From the NCBI GenBank assembly GCA_900768245.1, contig CAAGCE010000018.1:1-31352 (forward strand): a stretch of 31,352 nt of DNA. The letters are read 5' to 3'. Shown piece after piece: positions 24,774 through 31,352 of the stretch (within the stretch, counting starts at the first letter, position 1; every line of letters begins with the position of its first letter). The notes under the pieces are model-generated. The model saw nothing but the letters and a program-made list of their open reading frames with translations. It was not told the origin of the DNA and did not search any database. The translations under genes were made by a program, and so were the position numbers. The stretch is from Oscillospiraceae bacterium (GTDB taxonomy: Bacteria; Bacillota; Clostridia; Oscillospirales; Ruminococcaceae).

Positions 24774-27700
24774 ATGAAGCATAAGTATAGTACCCGATTA
24801 AAAAAGGGAATATCGGGTATTCTTGCTGCGGCAATGTCAATGTCGGTATTTACTTCAATTCCCGTTTCGGCCGAAACAAGCAAAACAACATATAATTACG
24901 AAGGATATTCTGTCGAGTATAACATTACAAACGAGTGGAACGGAGCACAGACCGTTGAACTTAAGGTTTCCAATACAGGTGATGAATCTATACTCAACTG
25001 GGCACTCAAATACGATACAGACGGCGAAATCAGCAATCTTTGGAACGCAAGTGTTTACGAGCAGAATGCTGACGAATATGTAATCAAAAATGTCGGCTGG
25101 AACTTTGAAATTGCTCCGAACCAAAGTGTTACATACGGCTACACTTTAAACGGCAATGACCTTGCTTTGCCCGACAGCTTTGAAATATATTCAAAAAGAG
25201 TTGACAAAACCGAGGGATATGATGTACAATATAATATAACAAAGTCCTGGGATACAGGTGTTGAGGGAAATATTGTTATTACCAATAACTCCGATGCACC
25301 TATCGAAGCTTGGACTTTGTCCTTTGACAGCAATTTTACTATCAACAATCTTTGGAACGGACGTGTGCTTGAAAATAACGAAACGTCCTATAAAATTGCC
25401 GCAGAGATGTGGACAAATCCCGTTCAGCCGAACGGTTCTATGACAATAGGCTTTGTCGGCTCAAAGGCTGCCGATGTTGAAGCTTTGCTCAGCAATTTCA
25501 GACTTACCGAGGTTATTATCGGTGAGGGTACGCCTGTTACTCCCATCGACCCGCCCGAAGAGAAGATAGAAATTACCGCAAATGCAGAATACAACGAGGA
25601 AACCGATAATGTAACCGTATCGTGGATTACAAATAATCCTGACGGCACATTTGATATTCTTATGTCTGCTGACGGCGAGAACTTCACTTCTGTCGGTACG
25701 GTTGAAAACGTTTCCGAATTTGTGTATACTCCTGCAACAGACTTTGATGCATATCATTTCAAGGTCGTTCAGACTGTCGGCGAACAGACAGCAGAGAGCA
25801 ATGTTGTTTCTGTTGTAAAATCCGCTGAGGATATAGCTATTTCAGCAGAAGCAGTATTTGATGAGGAAAGCGGCAGCATAGCCGTAAAGTGGACAACAAA
25901 CAAGCCAAACGGCACATTTGATGTGCTTATGTCCTTTGACGGTGAAAGCTTCACATCTGTCGGTACGGTAGAAAATGCCGCCGAGTTTGTTTATACTCCC
26001 GATGAATTTGATACTCTGTATCTCAAGGTCAAGCAGACAGCAGGCGCAAAAACTGCCGAGAGCAACGTTGTTTCTGTTGTTTACACTGTTGATTGGTCTG
26101 ATAAGACAGACACGGACAATGACGGTCTTCCGGACGTATATGAAAAGCATTATTTTGAAACCGATCCCGAAAATGCCGATACAGACGGAGATGGCCTGCC
26201 GGACGGATATGAGGTGTACTATCTCGGAACTGACCCTAAAAAAGCTGATTCCGATGATAACGGAGTATCCGACAGCGATGAAGATTTCGACAATGACGTT
26301 CTGAATAATCTTCGTGAATACGAGCTTGGTACAGACCCTAACAATGCAGACAGCGATTCGGACGGCCTTTCCGATTCCGATGAAGTAAACACATACAACA
26401 CAGACCCACTTAAATATGACACTGATGCTGACGGCATTTCAGACGGTGACGAAATTGCTCTGGGACTTGACCCTAACAGCGCATCTACCAATGGAGTTCC
26501 CGATTCGGAGCGTACTTTTGTACAGCACATCGGTACTGATTCCGAAAATCTTGCGGCTGTAAACACAGATGAAAACCCATTCAAGGTATCTATTGATATT
26601 ACTGCGGCAGGCGTTGCGGCTAACAACCTTGTATCACACGAAAGCGGTTACTCCAATGCTATCAGGAATGATGCTATCCTTGGCATTACTCCCGAATTTA
26701 TTTATACCGATGGATTAAAGGTAGAAGATGTTGTTATCAATTTTGATATCAGCGATAGTGCCGCTGCAAATACAAACGGCAAATACACATCTCTCTCCGA
26801 TGAATTTGTTGGAATAAAGCGTCTTAATGTTTTCAAATTCTTTGAAGACACAAATATGCTCCTGCCTATCGAAACCTTCCACGATGTTGAGAACAACAGG
26901 GTTTATACCCATGTTGACGAGCTTGGCACCTACTGCCTTATGGATATGGAGGTATGGCTGGAGGGCCTTGACATTGCTCCCGAAGAAGCAGAAGTAAATG
27001 CAGCTAATGAAGCAGTTCCTATGCTCTTTAGTGCAATGACATATTCCGAAGAAACTGAAAATACTGAGAATACTGAGAACACTGAGGAAGACCAAAAGTA
27101 CCTTGATGTTGTTCTTATTGCATATCCCAATAAGTCTTTATTAGACGAAACAAAATCGGAGCTTAAAACTACTTGTAAGAGTATTTTTGAACAAGCCGAA
27201 ATAGATAATATTGATGCAAGGATTTTCTTTGTTTCATTCTTGGGCAATTCAATAGAAACTCCCGATGGCAACATATATGTTTCCAACTATGAGGAAGCAG
27301 AAGAAATTATCAATCGTCATATGGGAATAACATCTGCTCTTAGCGAAAATTCATACGCATTATATAAGGCGTTAAATTATTCTGCAAATAACTGTGTACC
27401 CCAGTTTAGGGAAAACAGCGACAGATTTTGCTTTGTGATTGATGTTTGCGGTTATCCCCGTGTAGATTCCGGCATTGGTGCAATTGCAAAATTTAATGAA
27501 AATAATGTCAGATTAAGTTTTTCCTATAACGCAAATAATATCAATACTCTGAACTATACGATGCTTTCTTCCGGTGCGTGTGAAGCAGCTGTCATCGGCG
27601 GCGGAAGGTATAATTTCGAAGATTTTATTATCAGAGAGATTTTCGGTGAACACGAAAATGAATATCCTATCATTTCGGCAGTCGGTTGGAAGAGAATAAA

Positions 27701-29213
27701 TCTCGATGAACCTATAACTAAGGAATGCAGGGATTTTTCATTTGTTGTTAAAACCAATCCTTCGCTTCGATATGATATTATCAAAAACAACAAATTAGCC
27801 GATACAGACGGTGACGAACTTTATGACTTTGAAGAAATAATGTTCGAAACCGAAGAAGACATCGACCTTATAACCTTTGATGCTTCGGACAATGTTATTT
27901 TACCGAATTTTGAGGACTGCACAGGTGCTTTGCCTTGGAACAGACGCATCTTCTATGTTGAAGAAGGTCTGCGAAGATATGCTGACGTTGCCAAATTCCA
28001 GGATTTGTATAAGCTTAGGATTTTGCCTATCAAGTCGGATCCTACCAACAAAGACAGCGATGGCGATGATATTGAAGACGAAGAAGAAACCTTCATTGGT
28101 ACAAGCTGCTTATCAACTGACACTGACAGAGATGGTCTGGACGATTGTACCGAGTACATAAATTGGTATGACCCACTCGACCCTAACCCCGATGGTGATA
28201 TTTATAACGATTATGAGGAGTTTATAAATGGTACAAATCCTTATGCGTTAGATTTCACAGCGGAAGCTTGGGCTGCTGAGTTTGTAAAGGGTATTGTAGA
28301 AGGCGACTTCATTGAAGATCCTTCCATCCCAGCGTTGGCAGGTCAAATTGCCGGAGGAATTGCTCCCGGTGTGGGAACAATAGCCGATGTACGTGATACT
28401 ATTGCTAATGCATCACGTGGTGACTGGGCTATGGCAGGAATGAGTGCGATGGGCATTGTTCCTATCGGCGGTGATGCTCTAAAAACCGCAGCAAATATAA
28501 CTCAATTTATTGCCAAAAAAGGTGACGATGCCAGCCAAATTGCTGAATTAATTATCACTTTCTCAAAACGCTCTTCTACTACTTTTTCCCGAACAAGAGC
28601 AAGTGTATCTTTTGAGGATTTGACAAAAATCGTTCCGGCTTCATCTATTGATGAGTTAATTGAAGCGTTTGGAAAGAGCAATAAGAAAATATCGCGTGAG
28701 TTTTATCTTCAAGTAGCTGAAATTGCTAAAAAGGAAGGCAAAAAGGTTCCGACAATATTGGATGACTTCCCAGAGGCAACCGTAAAAATTGTTGATGAAG
28801 ATTTATGGAATATGGGATGGGTTTTAAGAGGTGATGAGATTGATAAGTTACTTAAGAATAATCTCGGACATAATTATCCCACATACGATCACATTGACGA
28901 AGCCTCTGGATTAGCTACAAGCGTAAAAAGTATTGACCCTATGTGCAAAACATATAAGGATACATATGAGCAGGCTAAAGGATTCGAAAGACGATTAGAA
29001 AGATGCAGAGATCAGCTGTTAGCGGGTAAATCTGAGGTAGTCCGTAAGGATGAATTAGGAAACATAATTTCAAAAACTGAAGTTAAGAAAAGAGCTTTGC
29101 ATTTAGTGTTTCCCGATGTTCCTTTAACTGCTGACCAAAATCAAGTTTTAAGAGATTTCATAACCAAGAATAAGGACAAAATTGATATATTAATCACGGT
29201 TGTAAAAACATAA
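24774..29213 (+). CDS. Secreted polymorphic toxin with CBM2-like modules and CdiA-CT-like nuclease end (1479 aa)
   Basis: A signal peptide (about 1-34, ending SIPVSAE) leads two CBM2-like carbohydrate-binding modules (about 42-145 and 148-250, each with the W-N-G and N-L-W-N aromatic pattern). Two Fn3-like repeats follow (about 266-350 and 354-437, nearly identical). Thrombospondin type 3 Asp-rich calcium repeats span about 442-580. A beta-rich region (600-735) and a VWA-like region (773-980) follow, then further TSP3 segments (1009-1160). Residues 1167-1246 contain GTIADVRDTIANASRGDW, the pretoxin linker of polymorphic toxins. The last 140 residues match the CdiA C-terminal nuclease family, with LATSVKSID and candidate active residues Glu1355, Asp1372 or Asp1375, Ser1383 and Lys1385. 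A GGAGG site precedes the start. Domain names are by eye. Confidence 0.8.
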   Translation: MKHKYSTRLKKGISGILAAAMSMSVFTSIPVSAETSKTTYNYEGYSVEYNITNEWNGAQTVELKVSNTGDESILNWALKYDTDGEISNLWNASVYEQNADEYVIKNVGWNFEIAPNQSVTYGYTLNGNDLALPDSFEIYSKRVDKTEGYDVQYNITKSWDTGVEGNIVITNNSDAPIEAWTLSFDSNFTINNLWNGRVLENNETSYKIAAEMWTNPVQPNGSMTIGFVGSKAADVEALLSNFRLTEVIIGEGTPVTPIDPPEEKIEITANAEYNEETDNVTVSWITNNPDGTFDILMSADGENFTSVGTVENVSEFVYTPATDFDAYHFKVVQTVGEQTAESNVVSVVKSAEDIAISAEAVFDEESGSIAVKWTTNKPNGTFDVLMSFDGESFTSVGTVENAAEFVYTPDEFDTLYLKVKQTAGAKTAESNVVSVVYTVDWSDKTDTDNDGLPDVYEKHYFETDPENADTDGDGLPDGYEVYYLGTDPKKADSDDNGVSDSDEDFDNDVLNNLREYELGTDPNNADSDSDGLSDSDEVNTYNTDPLKYDTDADGISDGDEIALGLDPNSASTNGVPDSERTFVQHIGTDSENLAAVNTDENPFKVSIDITAAGVAANNLVSHESGYSNAIRNDAILGITPEFIYTDGLKVEDVVINFDISDSAAANTNGKYTSLSDEFVGIKRLNVFKFFEDTNMLLPIETFHDVENNRVYTHVDELGTYCLMDMEVWLEGLDIAPEEAEVNAANEAVPMLFSAMTYSEETENTENTENTEEDQKYLDVVLIAYPNKSLLDETKSELKTTCKSIFEQAEIDNIDARIFFVSFLGNSIETPDGNIYVSNYEEAEEIINRHMGITSALSENSYALYKALNYSANNCVPQFRENSDRFCFVIDVCGYPRVDSGIGAIAKFNENNVRLSFSYNANNINTLNYTMLSSGACEAAVIGGGRYNFEDFIIREIFGEHENEYPIISAVGWKRINLDEPITKECRDFSFVVKTNPSLRYDIIKNNKLADTDGDELYDFEEIMFETEEDIDLITFDASDNVILPNFEDCTGALPWNRRIFYVEEGLRRYADVAKFQDLYKLRILPIKSDPTNKDSDGDDIEDEEETFIGTSCLSTDTDRDGLDDCTEYINWYDPLDPNPDGDIYNDYEEFINGTNPYALDFTAEAWAAEFVKGIVEGDFIEDPSIPALAGQIAGGIAPGVGTIADVRDTIANASRGDWAMAGMSAMGIVPIGGDALKTAANITQFIAKKGDDASQIAELIITFSKRSSTTFSRTRASVSFEDLTKIVPASSIDELIEAFGKSNKKISREFYLQVAEIAKKEGKKVPTILDDFPEATVKIVDEDLWNMGWVLRGDEIDKLLKNNLGHNYPTYDHIDEASGLATSVKSIDPMCKTYKDTYEQAKGFERRLERCRDQLLAGKSEVVRKDELGNIISKTEVKKRALHLVFPDVPLTADQNQVLRDFITKNKDKIDILITVVKT

Positions 29214-29286
29214 TTTTATAAGCACAGCATTCAGGATTACGGGAACTTGCTTTTATATGCAAAGTAAGGCAGATATTTTCATTGAT

Positions 29287-29323
29287 AATTTGCCCCTTGA
29301 TTTAGGGAATCTAGGGGCAAATT
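29287..29323. terminator. Hairpin between toxin and immunity genes
   Basis: AATTTGCCCCT at 29287-29297 pairs with AGGGGCAAATT at 29313-29323. No T run follows, so termination would be partial. The rest of the 190-base gap shows no gene; no confident promoter for the next gene was found. Confidence 0.5.
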
Positions 29324-29403
29324 GATGATTATGCTATTTAACTTATGAAAGTATATAAAAGTATGAACAAGAAATTTACATAAATAATCATAGGAGTATT
29401 TCA

Positions 29404-30471
29404 ATGATATTTAATAAGAAATTTAAACTACAAAGCTATTTTGATAATCGCATACCGTTATGCATATACAGAAGAAATAATGTAATATATTTTCAAACGC
29501 AGATTGAGGTCGCAAGAGCTGACGGACTTCGACGCAAAACTTACACTGAAGAAAAATGCAAAATTGATGAACACAATATCAAGGAAGTCGGAACACTTGC
29601 GGACAAGCTTCTGAAAAGTTTTGAGGACATAGGCGATTTGTCAATTGCCGAGTTTAAAGAGTTGGTTGGCATGGACATTGAACAGTATGAAAGTATTCCC
29701 AAAGATAGAGATGCACTTCTGAAATTCTATGATGCTAAGGATACTAAAGATTTGGACCGGTATTATGATTCCTGTTCCCTTTATTATAATATTTTCAGAA
29801 AAAAGTACTCATTTAATATATGGTGGCATAAAAAGGGATGTCAATACCCTATAAGCTGTGATTCATCCCAAGGTGAAAAGGGCATACTTACCTTTGACAC
29901 ACCTCTTGAATTTACCGATCACTCCGACCCCGAAAAGCTTGGCAAAATTATAATTGAGGCTCTTGACCGAAGCAGAAAAATCAGCGATAAGGTCGCAGGC
30001 AATCCATATCCCGAAAAAACTATCGAGCTTTTAAGCGGTACAACGATGATTGTGTCTGCTCCCCGTGACAAGCATTTTTCTGACTGTGAAGATTACGGTG
30101 TTGGTGAGCTTCATCAGGCTTATTTGTATTTTCCCAAAGAGGGTGCAGACTCATCTGCGGAATTTTACCTTGGCATTGCCGCTGAGCTTGACTGCGATAT
30201 GAGCGAGGACAACATTCGTAACGCTTGGGAAAAGCTTCACGGCAAGGCTGAATTTTTTGAGGTGAAACAGGCAGAATACGGAATTTGGGGGCTTCGTGCC
30301 GAGATGAGAAACAAAAGCGTTCACCGAATTTCTTATCTATTGCAGATAGATGAAAGTGAATTGCTTGACTGCACAATGGAGCTTCATAAGCCAAACACAC
30401 GCAAAAAGCTTGATGAGAAGCTTACAGCGATGTTTGAGGAATTTGCACGTCAGTGCAAGTTTAAAGATTAA
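29404..30471 (+). CDS. Putative CdiI-like immunity protein (355 aa)
   Basis: It lies directly after the toxin, as immunity genes do, and has no signal peptide, so it acts in the cytoplasm. The N-terminal half (FDNRIPLCIYRRNNVIYFQT, IEVARADGLRRKTYTEE, GDLSIAEFKELVGMD) resembles immunity proteins paired with CdiA-type nucleases. The second half (about 205-355; TTMIVSAPRDKHFSDCEDYG, LGIAAELDCDMSEDNI) looks like a separate domain not recognised. It may be an immunity protein fused to another module. A TAGGAGTA site precedes the start. The assignment rests mainly on position; binding to the toxin is untested. Confidence 0.5.
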   Translation: MIFNKKFKLQSYFDNRIPLCIYRRNNVIYFQTQIEVARADGLRRKTYTEEKCKIDEHNIKEVGTLADKLLKSFEDIGDLSIAEFKELVGMDIEQYESIPKDRDALLKFYDAKDTKDLDRYYDSCSLYYNIFRKKYSFNIWWHKKGCQYPISCDSSQGEKGILTFDTPLEFTDHSDPEKLGKIIIEALDRSRKISDKVAGNPYPEKTIELLSGTTMIVSAPRDKHFSDCEDYGVGELHQAYLYFPKEGADSSAEFYLGIAAELDCDMSEDNIRNAWEKLHGKAEFFEVKQAEYGIWGLRAEMRNKSVHRISYLLQIDESELLDCTMELHKPNTRKKLDEKLTAMFEEFARQCKFKD

Positions 30472-30507
30472 TCAATTTGTTGAAAAAGATATAATCTTCA
30501 ACACAAC

Positions 30508-30570
30508 TTGATTTGATTGGAAATATTTTGTATAATGGTATTGAGGGTGGTATATCTTCTGCCCTCAATA
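30508..30570 (+). promoter_or_regulatory. Promoter and leader hairpin of the second immunity-like gene
   Basis: TTGATT (30508-30513) and TATAAT (30531-30536) are 17 bases apart. The transcript would begin near a hairpin with perfect 9-base arms, TATTGAGGG at 30539 and CCCTCAATA at 30562. An AGGAGGAG ribosome site follows at about 30582. The gene can thus be expressed without the toxin. Confidence 0.7.
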
Positions 30571-30597
30571 TCATAATTTGTAGGAGGAGATTTATTA

Positions 30598-31028
30598 TGG
30601 GTATTTTAGATAGTTTGTTTTCAAACCAAAAGCCAACCCTACTTCAGGATATTATGACATCAAAGGATTGGGTTGCTAAGGCTCTTAATTCATCAAACTA
30701 TAAAGCTGATTTTTCTATCAACAGTTTGAAGGAAATTGATCGCTTTTTTGATGAGCAGAATACGCCTGACGGTATAATAAACCGAAATCGAGGTCAAATA
30801 CTCTTTGCTCTCGGTGCATACATTGGTGAGGTAATCATTTCTGCCTATGGCGGAGAATGGCTTACAGATGATAACGATCCTCATGGAGAGGTTAATATTG
30901 CTGTCAAGCTCAAAAACGGCAGCATTATTTTTCCTGTTCAGCGTGCTATGAAACGCTATCAAAACGGAAAAGAAGACAGTATTTATGACTATGGATATGT
31001 TTTGGGCGAGAAAAATGCTAAAGCATAA
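30598..31028 (+). CDS. Second putative immunity protein (143 aa)
   Basis: The start at 30598 is chosen for its AGGAGGAG site and because the promoter at 30508 would fall inside any longer frame (30513). The protein is cytoplasmic, with a helical first half (GILDSLFSNQKPTLLQDIM, SKDWVAKALNS) and a second half with GQILFALGAYIGEVIISAYG, GEWLTDDNDP, VNIAVKLKNG and FPVQRAMKRYQNGKED. This resembles small proteins often seen in immunity or toxin-associated gene arrays, but no family is claimed. Position after the toxin and a separate promoter support an immunity or orphan immunity role. From 31029 to 31165 nothing is seen. Confidence 0.55.
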
Positions 31029-31165
31029 ATCCATTGCGAAAATTGACAATGTAAGTCGTATTCATAACGGTAGTGCATTAACTGCCATTACAAGAGTAGT
31101 GACCCCCCCTATGAATCTATCAGACAATAGGCTTGTATGATAGAAATCAGCACAACAAAAGCTTT

Positions 31166-31201
31166 GAACAGCACCGCAGGAAATTTCTTGCGGTGCTGTT
31201 C
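31166..31201. terminator. Perfect 13-base hairpin between convergent genes
   Basis: Arms at 31166-31178 and 31189-31201 pair perfectly with a ten-base loop. T runs are short on either side. It sits between the plus-strand immunity-like gene and the minus-strand partial gene, so it probably serves both. Confidence 0.7.
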
Positions 31202-31205
31202 TGCA

Positions 31206-31352
31206 TTATTCAACCCCACTACCCGCAATACCTCCCCTCAACTCATCCGAAAACTCCTTAAGCATATCTCGTTCTCTCTCACAATAATGAGAAAACTTCT
31301 GAATATCCTCACTTTTCACAGTTTTCGGAAGGGCATTTTTAGTGGCAAGCAC
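31206..31352 (-). CDS. C-terminal end of an unknown protein (partial)
   Basis: The frame is open from the window end to a TAA at 31208-31206. The 48 visible residues are charged and helical (VKSEDIQKFSHYCERERDML then KEFSDELRGGIAGSGVE). No family was recognised. It is the only minus-strand coding sequence seen in the element part of the window, so it marks another transcription unit. Confidence 0.5.
   Translation of the reverse strand: MLATKNALPKTVKSEDIQKFSHYCERERDMLKEFSDELRGGIAGSGVE

Larger units (their letters stand above)
22310..31352 (+). mobile_element. Left part of a Tn4451-type element with toxin cargo
   Basis: The stretch starts at a terminal repeat like the one at 2395-2418 and continues past the window end. 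It carries an XRE regulator, sigma and anti-sigma genes, a secreted protein, the large toxin, two likely immunity genes and a partial minus-strand gene. Its own recombinase is not seen here; it may be the one at 741 if the molecule is circular, or another copy beyond the window. Confidence 0.6.

Noticed and set aside
25569..26090. Possible CRISPR-like or DNA repeat array
   Set aside because: The repetition is two coding Fn3-like modules in frame, not short repeats with spacers; no CRISPR array is seen anywhere in the window.
26099..26520. Dockerin-like Asp-rich repeats, suggesting a cellulosome part
   Set aside because: The D-x-D-x-D-G pattern with GTDP and DSDGLSDSDE spacing fits thrombospondin type 3 repeats; no paired dockerin helices are seen.
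30513..30597. Longer 171-residue version of the second immunity-like gene
   Set aside because: The extension covers the -10 box and leader hairpin, while ATG at 30598 has a strong AGGAGGAG site.

Overview
The window looks like DNA from a low-to-mid GC gut or rumen Clostridium-class bacterium, most likely Ruminococcus or a close Oscillospiraceae relative. This is inferred from strong AGGAGG ribosome sites, the codon style, CBM2-like cellulose-binding modules on a secreted protein, and Tn4451-type serine-recombinase mobile DNA. No rRNA or tRNA gene was seen.

There are three regions. (1) 1-2418 is the right part of a mobilisable element: a partial MobC-like gene, a small transposon gene and a large serine recombinase, ending in a 24-bp terminal repeat next to a TC/GA dinucleotide. 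(2) 2419-22309 is an island of transporters, all on the minus strand. It is bounded on both sides by pieces of one conjugative-element helicase gene. It holds two modules. Module A has a NikA/CntA-like lipoprotein, two permeases and two ATPases, an AraC/YbtA-like regulator, and a YbtPQ-like heterodimeric ABC pair. Module B has a TetR regulator, a fused A-A-T ECF energising protein, its S component, and a second YbtPQ-like ABC pair, followed by a small membrane protein. The combination fits uptake of metal chelates (xenosiderophores or opine metallophores), though the substrate is inferred. Three transporter operons share a TTAGY-N4-RCTAA palindrome at their starts. The two module A operons also share 21-bp-spaced direct repeats about 100 bp upstream, as expected for an AraC-family activator.

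(3) 22310-31352 starts with the opposite terminal repeat of the same kind of element. Its cargo is an XRE regulator, an ECF-type sigma factor with a membrane anti-sigma factor, a small secreted protein, and a 1479-residue secreted protein. That protein carries two CBM2-like modules, two Fn3-like repeats, thrombospondin type 3 calcium repeats, a VWA-like region, a pretoxin linker and a C-terminal CdiA-CT-like nuclease domain. Two likely immunity genes follow. This reads as a polymorphic toxin system that may be anchored to cellulose or a cell surface and carried by a mobilisable transposon.

The element ends at 2418 and 22310, joined across the GA dinucleotide, rebuild a normal helicase motif region (…LDCPLRPS + DVEQRNGRILRRGN…). 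So the 19.9-kb island either belongs to a circular molecule cut once by the element (with the window opened inside the element), or lies between two direct copies of it.
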